Assembly (NCBI RefSeq): GCF_000266885.1
Contig: NC_018020.1
Span: 2,480,001 to 2,544,000 of the forward strand
Length of the DNA: 64,000 bases
Direction: 5' to 3'
Origin: Turneriella parva DSM 21527
GTDB taxonomy: Bacteria; Spirochaetota; Leptospiria; Turneriellales; Turneriellaceae
Under the pieces are notes generated by a model. It was given only the letters and a program-made list of their open reading frames with translations. It was not told where the DNA came from and searched no databases. Positions 16,278 through 24,171 of this stretch are shown in pieces. The translations under genes and the position numbers were made by a program. Every line of letters begins with the position of its first letter. The first letter of the stretch is position 1.

Positions 16278-16648
16278 GGCTGGCGCTGGCTCAAAAGTTT
16301 CGTGATGGCAGTTTTCACTGCCTCGGCCGAAACCGGCTTGTTGATGAAGAGCGCCGCGCCGGCGTCGAGTGCTTTCAGAACGACGCTCTTGTCGTTGATT
16401 GCCGAGACGATCATCACCTGGGCTTCTGGTCTGATCTTCTTCATCTCTTTCAGCGCGGCGAGGCCGTCGATGCGCGGCATGGTGATGTCGAGCGTGACAA
16501 TGTCTGGGTGAATGTCGCGAAAAAGTTTAATGGCTTCTTCGCCATCGCGCGCCGTGCCCGCAATTTCAAGGTCAAAGCCTGCGAGAAATTTCTGCATGAC
16601 ATCGCGCATAATCTGCGAGTCGTCGACGATGAGCACTTTAAGCGCCAT
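16274..16648 (-). CDS. single-domain CheY-like response regulator
   Basis: This 124-residue protein is a stand-alone receiver: acidic pair Asp9-Asp10, phospho-acceptor Asp54 in VTLDITMP, the Ser/Thr position in VSAIND and Lys104 in INKP. There is no output domain. Its stop overlaps the start of the membrane Hpt/CheA-type kinase, so it is almost certainly the kinase's phospho-acceptor. It may act on a flagellar, sigma-factor or other target; the ECF sigma gene at the end of the operon is the obvious candidate for linkage. Confidence 0.95.
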   Translation of the reverse strand: MALKVLIVDDSQIMRDVMQKFLAGFDLEIAGTARDGEEAIKLFRDIHPDIVTLDITMPRIDGLAALKEMKKIRPEAQVMIVSAINDKSVVLKALDAGAALFINKPVSAEAVKTAITKLLSQRQP

Positions 16649-16744
16649 TGCAGCTACAATCTGACAGGGCGACAGGCTGAAAATAAAAATGACAACGCCG
16701 TCAATTCATTGACCCAACCTCGGCCGTGTAGCTATTGGTGCACC

Positions 16745-17593
16745 ATGGCAACCCGTGAAGTGAAAGCAGGTGATTTACGGTTCGCCTACGAAAGTTATGG
16801 CGACGGCGCCGAAATATTTGTGCTGATACATGGCTGGTGTTCGGTACGCAATTTCTGGGGGCCGGTGCTCGCCGATTTTGCGGCGCTGGGCACCTGCCAC
16901 AATCTCGATCTTGTCGGCCACCACCCTGCGACATTGCCAGCGCATGTGCACGATTTTGACCTCGTAAAGGTCGCTTCAATGCAGGCAGCCGCGATCAAAC
17001 AGATCGTCGGCAAAAAGAAGGTGACTGTCGTCGGCCATTCAACCGGTGGGCTCGTTGCGCTGGCGCTGGGCATCTTGCATCCCGGGCTTGTGAAGCGCGT
17101 TGTCGCTATCGGGCCGGTGGTTCACGGCCCGGTCAGGGGACCGCTCGGTTTCGCGAAAGATCTCTACAAACTCAACTTGCACGCTGCGCTGCACTTGCCT
17201 TTTGCCTTCATACGTTCGCTGCCCGATGCATTCAAGAATATCTTCGAGACGGGCGTACACGACAGCAAGGCTTTCTTTCGCCGGCGCGATGCGGATAAAT
17301 ATGTCAGGGCGTACCGTGAGCAGATGCTGAACATTTCTCCCGAAGTGATGGGCGCATGGCTCACAATTATCGACAAGGCAGATCTGAGGCCTGCGCTTAC
17401 CGGTTCATTATTGCCGACACTTTTTATCACAGGTGCCCATGACAGAGTCGTCGACCCCGGGCAGGCCCGTGAAATTGCGCGCAAGATGCCGAATGCTGCG
17501 TACCACGAATACGCAGCTTCGGGTCACATTCCGATTCTTGAAGAAGAGGTGGAGTGTTTTGCGAACCTAAAACTCTGGCTGCAGTGCCATTAA
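16745..17593 (+). CDS. alpha/beta-hydrolase
   Basis: A 282-residue cytoplasmic alpha/beta-hydrolase. The oxyanion region is LIHGWCSVRNFW (about residues 22-33), the nucleophile elbow is VVGHSTGG with Ser near 102, the acid lies in ITGAHDRVVDP near 238, and the catalytic His is in ASGHIPILEE near 264, so the triad is complete. Substrate not predictable. The frame is open upstream, but ATG 16745 gives a normal family start (MATREVKAGDLRFAYESYG). It is divergent from the receiver gene. Its last codons form one arm of a hairpin shared with the convergent lipoprotein gene. Confidence 0.88.
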   Translation: MATREVKAGDLRFAYESYGDGAEIFVLIHGWCSVRNFWGPVLADFAALGTCHNLDLVGHHPATLPAHVHDFDLVKVASMQAAAIKQIVGKKKVTVVGHSTGGLVALALGILHPGLVKRVVAIGPVVHGPVRGPLGFAKDLYKLNLHAALHLPFAFIRSLPDAFKNIFETGVHDSKAFFRRRDADKYVRAYREQMLNISPEVMGAWLTIIDKADLRPALTGSLLPTLFITGAHDRVVDPGQAREIARKMPNAAYHEYAASGHIPILEEEVECFANLKLWLQCH

Positions 17594-17623
17594 GCAGCGG
17601 GGGCTTCGCACCCGCTGCTTAAT
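17589..17623. terminator. bidirectional hairpin holding both stop codons
   Basis: ATTAAGCAGCGGG (17589-17601) pairs perfectly with CCCGCTGCTTAAT (17611-17623), with the 9-base spacer GGCTTCGCA. The TAA stops of the convergent hydrolase and lipoprotein genes lie in opposite arms. A short T/A flank follows on each side. Confidence 0.75.
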
Positions 17624-18566
17624 TTGCAAAACCCGTGACGCCCAGCTGTTGGCGCAGTACCTCATGCTCCGCATCATGCGTACGCCAATAATCCAGCAAC
17701 ATTGTTTTGGTTAACTTTGCGACGGTCTTCAGCCTGCGCGGTGTGACAAAACCATCTGCATACTCTTCTGCGTAGCCGACGATCGTGTGCGGAAAGGCAC
17801 GTTCAAAAACGAAATCCACACTTCTTTCATGGCTTTGCCCCCGGGCATAGACGAGGCGATAGCTTCTGAGCTGTTTGCCTGAGAAATCTTTTCCCTGGTA
17901 ATCGCCGAGCGTTGCGCTCGCTGGTTCAGCTGCCAGGCGCCTGTGCCTCAGCCGGGCCGCTGCCAAAGCCGGCAATACCTTGTTTTCGCCGACGGGCAAC
18001 AAATCGGGCGCGAGGCGAATGCGCTGCCAGATTTCATCTTCGCCAAAGGCATCGCCGACGACAAAAGTTTCATCACCCTCGCTTTCGAAATAAGAGCGCG
18101 ATTCGACCCGGTAGCCCGTCTTCGCCTGATTCAACTGCGCAAAGGTCTGGCCGCACCAGTCGACTGAAGTCGAAGTGATCTTCATCGCCGGCCGGGTTAC
18201 TGCATCGTCGAGCGGCTTGAAGCTCGTGGTGGTGATCGCATAGTCATAGATGCCGGTGGTGAAGCGACGCATCGTTTGCGCCTTCATGACTGCCCGCACT
18301 GCCTGGCCCGACGCACTGTCAGACTTTACCTGTTTGTCGGCGTTAAACGGCTCCGTGACGGTAATGACGATCATCTCGCCACGGTTAAGGTTGCCATATC
18401 TCGCCTGCGTGAGCGTATAGCGGCTGAGCTCTGCCTTACCCTGCTGCCAATATTGGTCGAAGCCCGGGTGAAGGTCTGGCGGCTGCAGATTTCGGGCGCT
18501 TTCACAAGAGAGCAGGGTGCTGCTCCAGAGTAAAACGAGGTGCCGGTGTTTCATCATAGTGCCCAT
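17619..18566 (-). CDS. putative lipoprotein of unknown function
   Basis: The product of about 315 residues starts with a lipoprotein signal peptide whose lipobox LLSC puts the acylated Cys near residue 21, so it should be membrane-anchored. The mature part has a beta-rich pattern with segments ELSRYTLTQARYGNLNRGE and MKITSTSVDWCGQTF that I have seen in hypothetical lipoproteins of spirochaetes and Bacteroidetes, without an assigned function. Three close ATGs (18566, 18557, 18554) are all possible starts. It is convergent with the upstream hydrolase and divergent from the glutaredoxin gene. Confidence 0.72.
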   Translation of the reverse strand: MGTMMKHRHLVLLWSSTLLSCESARNLQPPDLHPGFDQYWQQGKAELSRYTLTQARYGNLNRGEMIVITVTEPFNADKQVKSDSASGQAVRAVMKAQTMRRFTTGIYDYAITTTSFKPLDDAVTRPAMKITSTSVDWCGQTFAQLNQAKTGYRVESRSYFESEGDETFVVGDAFGEDEIWQRIRLAPDLLPVGENKVLPALAAARLRHRRLAAEPASATLGDYQGKDFSGKQLRSYRLVYARGQSHERSVDFVFERAFPHTIVGYAEEYADGFVTPRRLKTVAKLTKTMLLDYWRTHDAEHEVLRQQLGVTGFAN

Positions 18567-18678
18567 GTTATTTGTAGCGCCACGCTGAAAATTATTACGG
18601 CAAAAACAAATTAGACGTGTCAAAAAAAGTGGCAAGACTCAGCATTCGCGCATACCTTGAGGCTATAGAAATCCTGAT

Positions 18679-18918
18679 ATGAACGTACAGATTTACACCA
18701 AAGGTTATTGCCCATATTGCGATCGCGCGAAAGAGTTTTTCGCGGCGCGTGGCATTGCGTACGACGAGATCAACATCGAGCGCGACCCCGCCGAATACGA
18801 CGCGCTCAAGGCCCGAACGCAGCACATGACAGTGCCGCAGATATTCATCGACGGCAACTTTATTGGCGGCTATACCGACATGATTGCCAAAGTCAAAACG
18901 GGTGAACTTTCGTTTTAG
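18679..18918 (+). CDS. grxC: glutaredoxin
   Basis: A 79-residue dithiol glutaredoxin with redox motif Cys11-Pro-Tyr-Cys14, the cis-proline TVPQIFI and the GGYTDM glutathione-binding loop. It reduces disulfides with glutathione or supplies ribonucleotide reductase. The length matches bacterial Grx3. A GST-like protein and a GFA-family protein elsewhere in the window also point to glutathione chemistry. Start ATG is unambiguous. The serine hydrolase gene follows after 58 bases. Confidence 0.95.
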   Translation: MNVQIYTKGYCPYCDRAKEFFAARGIAYDEINIERDPAEYDALKARTQHMTVPQIFIDGNFIGGYTDMIAKVKTGELSF

Positions 18919-18976
18919 TCTCTGGCGCTCTATCAAAAAAACGCGACGGCTGACTTAATGCCAAAAACCTGCCCGC

Positions 18977-20173
18977 GTGGCAGAACTCAAAGGGCATTGG
19001 TCGTTACCATTTGCGCCGCTCGCCGACGCGTTCGCGGCAAATTTCGATGCCGGGCAAGAAATCGGGGGCGCGATCTGCGTCTATCACCGCGGCAAGAAGG
19101 TCGTCGACATCTGGGCTGGCCTCAAAGACAAGAACATCGAAGACCCTTGGCGCGAAGATTCTATTGTGCCGGTATTTTCGGTGACAAAGGCGCTCGCCGC
19201 GCTGTGTTTTCTGATTCTCGCGAACCGCAAGAAGTTTGACTACGAAAAACCCGTCGCGCACTACTGGCCCGACTTCGCGCTCGCGGGCAAGGGTGAAATT
19301 ACCTGCCGCCAGTTGCTCGAGCACCGCGCCGGGCTGTATGCGGTCGATAAGCCGCTGCACTTATCTGATTTCGGCGACAACTATTCGAAAGTCTATAATG
19401 CTCTCATTATGCAGCGGCCGCTCTTTATACCCGGCAGCAACCAGGGTTATGGCGCTCAGGTTTGGGGTGCATACGCCGCCGAACTTTTTCGGCAGGTTGC
19501 ACATGAGTCTATCGGGCAGTTTTTCGCGCGCGAAGTCGCCAAGAAACTCGGCATCGATTGCCACATCGGGCTGAAAGAAGAATACGACACGCGCGTGGCG
19601 ACCCTATATCCCGTTTCAGTCGTCGATCGCCTGGTCGCGCTCGTGCCCGACATGATTATGGGTGAGACGACTGAAGGGCGTATTGGTCGCGCCTTTATTT
19701 CAGGAAACAATTCCATTGAACAGGCCTACATGAACCCTTCGGCAGGCCCGAAGAGTGTTGAAATTTTCAACGAACCCTGGGTGCGCCGCCTCGAGCTGCC
19801 GTGGGTGAATGGCGTCGCCAATGCCCGTTCGCTCGCAACCTTGATGAACGTCTTTGCGCTCGGTGGCAAACTCGGCAAGGTTCAATTTGCGGGCGCCGAG
19901 CTTATGCGCCAACTGACGAAAGAGAATCCGTTGCGGTACGATCTTGTGCTGCAGAAGCCCTTGGGCTGGAACCTCGGCTTTCTTAAAGAAGAGCGCTGGC
20001 TTTACTCGCCGAATGTCGAGGCATTCGGCCACTCGGGTATGGGGGGCTCACTCGCGCTCGCCGACCCCAAAGCAAAATTGTCATTCGGCTATGTCTGCAA
20101 CAAGATGGACTACAAGATCAGGCCAGACAAGACCTTGCGGCTTTGTCGGGCGTTATACGAGTGTGTCAATTAA
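18977..20173 (+). CDS. beta-lactamase-fold serine hydrolase (EstB / class C family)
   Basis: A 398-residue protein of the penicillin-binding-protein-like serine hydrolases. The SxxK motif is Ser68-Val-Thr-Lys71, the Tyr-containing second motif is probably in YSKVYN, and the HSGMGG near residue 355 stands in for the KTG box. Family members include EstB esterase and LACTB-type proteins; most are esterases or peptidases, not antibiotic-resistance enzymes. No signal peptide is visible, so it is probably cytoplasmic. GTG start at 18977 gives the usual N-terminus. A role cannot be assigned from context. Confidence 0.88.
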   Translation: MAELKGHWSLPFAPLADAFAANFDAGQEIGGAICVYHRGKKVVDIWAGLKDKNIEDPWREDSIVPVFSVTKALAALCFLILANRKKFDYEKPVAHYWPDFALAGKGEITCRQLLEHRAGLYAVDKPLHLSDFGDNYSKVYNALIMQRPLFIPGSNQGYGAQVWGAYAAELFRQVAHESIGQFFAREVAKKLGIDCHIGLKEEYDTRVATLYPVSVVDRLVALVPDMIMGETTEGRIGRAFISGNNSIEQAYMNPSAGPKSVEIFNEPWVRRLELPWVNGVANARSLATLMNVFALGGKLGKVQFAGAELMRQLTKENPLRYDLVLQKPLGWNLGFLKEERWLYSPNVEAFGHSGMGGSLALADPKAKLSFGYVCNKMDYKIRPDKTLRLCRALYECVN

Positions 20174-20478
20174 CGGCGCCTCACTGCAGAACGAATCAGC
20201 TGAGCCGCCACGTTGACCGTTGTGACTGCGATACGCTCGCCGCACGTCATCTGGCGATCGGGTGTGCGCTCGCGGCGCGCGCCCGGAAACATATAGAACT
20301 CAAATCGACCATCGATGAGCAGTGGGCTGCCGTCGACATGCGTCTTGACTGCGAACGGGTTTTGATACGGCTCAATGGAGGATTTTCTTTGTGCTGCAAG
20401 CGGCCGCTGCATTAGCAGAGCACCGCACATGATCAGTGCAATCGTCGGTGTTGCTGTCTTTCTAAGGGGCCTGATCAT
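20170..20478 (-). CDS. small secreted protein, unknown
   Basis: A 102-residue protein with an N-terminal signal sequence (RKTATPTIALIMCGALLMQRPLAAQ) and a basic C-terminus. The start is 8 bases after the stop of the membrane GyrI-like gene, so the two are likely co-transcribed. The gene overlaps the convergent serine-hydrolase stop by 4 bases. I recognise no domain; the many Arg residues at the end may reflect weak selection. Existence is supported mainly by the signal peptide and spacing. Confidence 0.55.
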   Translation of the reverse strand: MIRPLRKTATPTIALIMCGALLMQRPLAAQRKSSIEPYQNPFAVKTHVDGSPLLIDGRFEFYMFPGARRERTPDRQMTCGERIAVTTVNVAAQLIRSAVRRR

Positions 20479-20486
20479 GAACTGTA

Positions 20487-21080
20487 CTACTTGAATGCAT
20501 CAAACAGTGGTGCAAAGTCCTCTCGCTTGAGGTCGAGCGGCATAGCGTAGCCCATTTCGGGCGCTGGGGCAGACATGTAGCCATAGGTCTCAATCGCGAG
20601 CGGGGGCACGATCTTCTCTTTTGCCAGCTCTTGTTTGAAAGCAGGGTAGACTCGCATCGGGCCAATGAAATAAGACGCTGGGTTTTTGTAAGGGAATGTC
20701 GCCGCGATCGTAGTCGACTTCGGAATCACGAGATACCGTAACATGCTGCGTAGCCTCATCTTAAGGGCATCGTCTAGATTACTAATATCGCAGCCAATTA
20801 CCGAACGGAGCTTGTCTTCAGGTGTTTCAGGTGTGTCTAGATAGATTGCCAGAGCCTTACAATCTTTGAGTCCTGCCGCCTGCCATTCTTTCTGAAAGGC
20901 GCTCCAGCTGGTGCTGAGATTTTTGTAAGCACCTTTGTGCGTCGCGAAGACAATCTCGGCCGGGCCGAACGAAGAGCGCGTCACCGTGACGCTGCGAAAT
21001 CCGCCGAGCCAGATGTACATGCCGAAGAGCACACTAACCAGTACAATAATGATAGCTGCAATAATCTTAATCGCTTTCAT
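20487..21080 (-). CDS. membrane-anchored GyrI-like (small-molecule binding) protein
   Basis: The 197-residue product has one N-terminal transmembrane helix (residues 6-26) followed by a GyrI/SOUL-like domain: FATHKGAYKNLSTSWSAF, then LAIYLDTPE and the ending YAMPLD. These match the pattern of the effector-binding domain of the BmrR/GyrI superfamily. In that superfamily such domains bind hydrophobic ligands or act as hydrolases of cyclopropyl compounds. Here the domain is on the periplasmic side if the anchor is a normal N-terminal signal. Function unknown. ATG 21080 is the likely start. Confidence 0.75.
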   Translation of the reverse strand: MKAIKIIAAIIIVLVSVLFGMYIWLGGFRSVTVTRSSFGPAEIVFATHKGAYKNLSTSWSAFQKEWQAAGLKDCKALAIYLDTPETPEDKLRSVIGCDISNLDDALKMRLRSMLRYLVIPKSTTIAATFPYKNPASYFIGPMRVYPAFKQELAKEKIVPPLAIETYGYMSAPAPEMGYAMPLDLKREDFAPLFDAFK

Positions 21081-21153
21081 TGGGGTTCCTGAGCGCGGGT
21101 GCACGAGCAGTTACAGGTCGTCTACCTATTTGTTGAGCCAGCAAGGGTATTGG

Positions 21154-21426
21154 CTATGCAATCTTGAGAATGATCTGAATCGTGCGATCAGCGACGATAC
21201 CTTCTCTGCGGCGCACCTCTGCCTTCAATGGCAAAACGTACGAGCCAGATTTTGTGTCGCTGAATACCGAAGTTTTCCAGGTCGTATCGCCGATAGTCAC
21301 TGTAACGCCGATCGAGCCGAAACTTTTGGCAAGATTCCCGTGAAACACCTTGATTTCTGCAGCCAGCTTTTTAGGCAACGTCACGAAGTGCCAGGGAGTG
21401 GGGCCGTCATAGATCCATACTTTCAC
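21154..21426 (-). CDS. DUF1905 domain protein
   Basis: A 90-residue protein that fits DUF1905 over its whole length: WIYDGPTPWHFVTLPK, then SIGVTVTIGDTTWKTSVF and LPLKAEVRRREGI. The GTG start overlaps the aldehyde-dehydrogenase stop as GTGA, so it is translated from the same mRNA. DUF1905 proteins form a small beta barrel of unknown role, often next to YdeI/OmdA-type domains. The frame is open upstream inside the dehydrogenase gene, but that extension does not fit the family. Confidence 0.85.
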   Translation of the reverse strand: MKVWIYDGPTPWHFVTLPKKLAAEIKVFHGNLAKSFGSIGVTVTIGDTTWKTSVFSDTKSGSYVLPLKAEVRRREGIVADRTIQIILKIA

Positions 21427-22841
21427 TTGATAACGAGCAACCGCACTTCGGTCATGTCTTCGATTGCCGAGCGAATGCCTTCGCGCCCCAGACCCGAATC
21501 TTTCACACCCCCGTAGGGCATGTTGTCGACGCGAAAACTCGGCACGTCGCCAATGACGACGCCACCGACCTCTAATGTATCCCACGCGCGCATCGCTTTA
21601 TGGATGTCCCGGGTGAAGATACCCGCTTGCAGACCGTAGCGGCCACGGTTCACGCGCTGCAGCGCCTCGTCAAAATCAGAAAAAGTTTCGAGCACGGCTG
21701 CCGGGCCAAAGGCCTCTTCGGCGCACAGTTTGTCGGCAGGCGCGACGCCTTCGGCGAGTGTCGGTTCGAGCATCGTGCCCACAAGCTGCCCGCCCGTCAG
21801 AATGCGCGCGCCGTTTGCCGCGGCTTCGTCTATCCAGCTTTTGAGGCGCCGGGCTTCGGTTTCTGAAATCATGGGCCCAATGAAAGTGGTCTCATCATGA
21901 GGATTTCCCGCCTTAAGCGAGGCGGTCGCTGCAACCAGCTGGCTCCGCAGTTTTTCATAGAGACTCTCATGCACAAGAATTCGCTGCACACTGATGCAGC
22001 TCTGGCCCGACTGATAAAACGCGCCAAAGACAATGCGCGGCACCACCGCGTCAATGTCGGCGTCGCTGTCGATAATCACCGCTGCATTACCGCCGAGTTC
22101 TAGCGTTACCTTCTTCTTGCCGGCACGCGCCTTCATCGCCCAGCCGACTTCGGCAGAGCCCGTGAAGCTCAAGAGCTTCAGGCGTTCGTCTGTGACGAAA
22201 AGTTCGGCCGCGTCTCGCGGGCAGGGCAGAATGGAAAACGCTCCCGGGGGCAGGGCTGTTTCAGCGAGAATTTCACCCAGCACGAGCGCGCCGAGTGGCG
22301 TCAGTGACGCCGGTTTCAGAACGAAGGGACATCCTGCTGCTATGGCGGGGGCAATTTTGTGAGCGGCGAGATTTAATGGGAAATTAAACGGGCTGATAAA
22401 CGAGCAGGCGCCAATCGGCACGCGTTTCGTGAAGCCGCGATAACCTTTCGTACGGGGGGTGATGTCGAGCGGCATTACCTCGCCGCCGATGCGCGTTGCT
22501 TCTTCCATCGCGATGCGAAAGGTGTCCATGAGGCGGGTGACTTCACCGCGCGCGTCTTTGATAGGTTTGCCCGCTTCGATGCAGAGAAGGTCAGCGAGCT
22601 CTGCCTGCCGCTCATTGACGCGTGTCAGTACGTGCTCGAGCACCGCACGGCGTTCGTAAGGCGCCATTTCGGCCATCGGTTTTTCGGCGACGAGGGCAGC
22701 GGCAATCGCCCGATCGATTATCTGCGCATCGGCGAGTGCGACTTCGGCGTAGATCGCGTTCGTGTATTTGTCGGCAATCTTAAGCTTTGCCTGGCTCTGT
22801 GTAACAGCACGATTGGCAAGGTAATAGGGAAAGACTTTCAT
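21423..22841 (-). CDS. NAD(P)-dependent aldehyde dehydrogenase
   Basis: A 472-residue member of the aldehyde dehydrogenase superfamily. It has PIGACSFISPFNFPLNL (cofactor and oxyanion region), the FTGSAEVG Rossmann turn, the catalytic Glu in LELGGNA and catalytic Cys in GQSCISVQR. The sequence is closest in style to the lactaldehyde / non-phosphorylating glyceraldehyde-3-phosphate dehydrogenase group; the real substrate is unknown. ATG 22841 gives a normal length, and 16 upstream residues in frame look spurious. Coupled to DUF1905 by a 4-base overlap. Confidence 0.93.
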   Translation of the reverse strand: MKVFPYYLANRAVTQSQAKLKIADKYTNAIYAEVALADAQIIDRAIAAALVAEKPMAEMAPYERRAVLEHVLTRVNERQAELADLLCIEAGKPIKDARGEVTRLMDTFRIAMEEATRIGGEVMPLDITPRTKGYRGFTKRVPIGACSFISPFNFPLNLAAHKIAPAIAAGCPFVLKPASLTPLGALVLGEILAETALPPGAFSILPCPRDAAELFVTDERLKLLSFTGSAEVGWAMKARAGKKKVTLELGGNAAVIIDSDADIDAVVPRIVFGAFYQSGQSCISVQRILVHESLYEKLRSQLVAATASLKAGNPHDETTFIGPMISETEARRLKSWIDEAAANGARILTGGQLVGTMLEPTLAEGVAPADKLCAEEAFGPAAVLETFSDFDEALQRVNRGRYGLQAGIFTRDIHKAMRAWDTLEVGGVVIGDVPSFRVDNMPYGGVKDSGLGREGIRSAIEDMTEVRLLVIK

Positions 22842-22923
22842 GACGCGGCCATTTTTGATGAAGCGGCCGGCAAGGCGAGCACATCGCATGGCTTGCCATT
22901 TTTTCTTTCAGGTCTGCCACGAG

Positions 22924-23649
22924 ATGCCAATCTGGTTCATGTACCCACGGTTATCGCTGGTGGTTCTCGCCGTTTTGGTTTCTTCGGGTTGCCTCACCAC
23001 GAAAAACTCGAAGGCAATTCAACACTACCGCTCGGCTGTAAACGAATTTGACCGGCGCCTCACTGATGGCAAAAACTACCGGGTGCTTAAAGGTGAACTC
23101 ACGGTGCAGCCTGGCAAATCGACGCTGCAATTTGGTGATGTTTTGCTTGGCGCAAACCGCTGGCTCAATGTTGAGTCAACATTCGAAGGCATTCGTTTTT
23201 ACGAAACTTCTGAGCGCATGCCCACGGGGCATACCGTATACCTGATTCAACAGAATGCCTGCTGCCTCGAAGACGCCGCCTTTCGCCAAATATTGTTCTT
23301 GAAGCCGGGCGATAACGTCTCAGCTGCAGAAATTCTTCAGAAACATTTTCAGTATAACGTAGTTGCCAGCGAAGGCCCATCAGCCGTGCTCGTGATGGAT
23401 TTTACCAATATCTACAGTTTTGGCGGCATGCTCGCTTACTGGCGTGAGGGGCGTCAGGTCACTTCTTTTGCTCAGGCACCCGCAACCGATTACGAAATTG
23501 TAATGCGCGATATCGCGTGGCGCGAGCGCAGCCGTCTGAATCTTGCGGCCATGTACGCCTGGTATGGCATAACCGTGCCGATTGATATTGTTACTTCACC
23601 GTTGCAGTTACTGGGCCTCTTGGCGTATGGCAACGGCATGGCTAAATAG
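22924..23649 (+). CDS. putative lipoprotein of unknown function
   Basis: The 241-residue product starts with a lipoprotein signal (PRLSLVVLAVLVSSGC), with the acylated Cys at residue 23 if translation starts at ATG 22924. ATG 22939 is an alternative that gives a compact signal. The mature part has no motif I recognise; it ends in a hydrophobic stretch (IDIVTSPLQLLGLLAYG) that could be membrane-associated. It is divergent from the aldehyde dehydrogenase and convergent with the thioesterase. Confidence 0.72.
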   Translation: MPIWFMYPRLSLVVLAVLVSSGCLTTKNSKAIQHYRSAVNEFDRRLTDGKNYRVLKGELTVQPGKSTLQFGDVLLGANRWLNVESTFEGIRFYETSERMPTGHTVYLIQQNACCLEDAAFRQILFLKPGDNVSAAEILQKHFQYNVVASEGPSAVLVMDFTNIYSFGGMLAYWREGRQVTSFAQAPATDYEIVMRDIAWRERSRLNLAAMYAWYGITVPIDIVTSPLQLLGLLAYGNGMAK

Positions 23650-23670
23650 CTGCCCGCGTTTCGAAAAATA

Positions 23671-24111
23671 TCAGATTTCGACCAACACCTTTTCGAGCGA
23701 GGTGCGAATTGCTTCGGGAATTCTCACAGGTTTCCCGGTGGTTCGGTCGACGAACACGTGCGTGAAGAAGCCATCGGCCACAGCTGCGTTCTGGCCTTCA
23801 CGAAATATAGCGACGCCGTATTCGACAGACGAGCCGCTGATTTTGTTCGCCCGAAATCCCCCTTCTAATCTGTCGGGGTAGGCTACCGGTTCGTGGTAGT
23901 TGCAACCTGAACTCACTACGAAACCGACGATGTTGTCGCTGTGAATTTTCAGCCCTGCAATTTCGATCAGGTACAGATTCGCGACAGTGTCGAAATAAGA
24001 GTAATAAACGACATTGTTCACGTGACCATAGATGTCGTTGTCTGACCAGCGCGTAGTGATCGGGGTAAAGAAGCGATAGCTGTCGCGCATTGGCCGCGTG
24101 GGTTTAGCCAT
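23671..24111 (-). CDS. hotdog-fold acyl-CoA thioesterase (4HBT family)
   Basis: A 146-residue hotdog protein of the 4-hydroxybenzoyl-CoA thioesterase/YbgC type. The catalytic Asp is in WSDNDIYGHVNNVVYYSYFD near residue 23, followed by the hotdog helix and strands such as FRANKISGSSVEYGVAIFRE. It hydrolyses acyl-CoA thioesters, the exact chain unknown. ATG 24111 fits the family start; a longer in-frame beginning at 24144 is less likely. Confidence 0.9.
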   Translation of the reverse strand: MAKPTRPMRDSYRFFTPITTRWSDNDIYGHVNNVVYYSYFDTVANLYLIEIAGLKIHSDNIVGFVVSSGCNYHEPVAYPDRLEGGFRANKISGSSVEYGVAIFREGQNAAVADGFFTHVFVDRTTGKPVRIPEAIRTSLEKVLVEI

Positions 24112-24171
24112 AGGGTTGCCTTTGCGCCCGCAAGCACACGTCAAGTTGATGGCAGATGCGCAGCATTTTTC

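Noticed and set aside
18977-20173. Beta-lactamase resistance gene
   Set aside because: Only the SxxK motif and HSGxGG are seen and there is no signal peptide; the esterase-type family is more likely.
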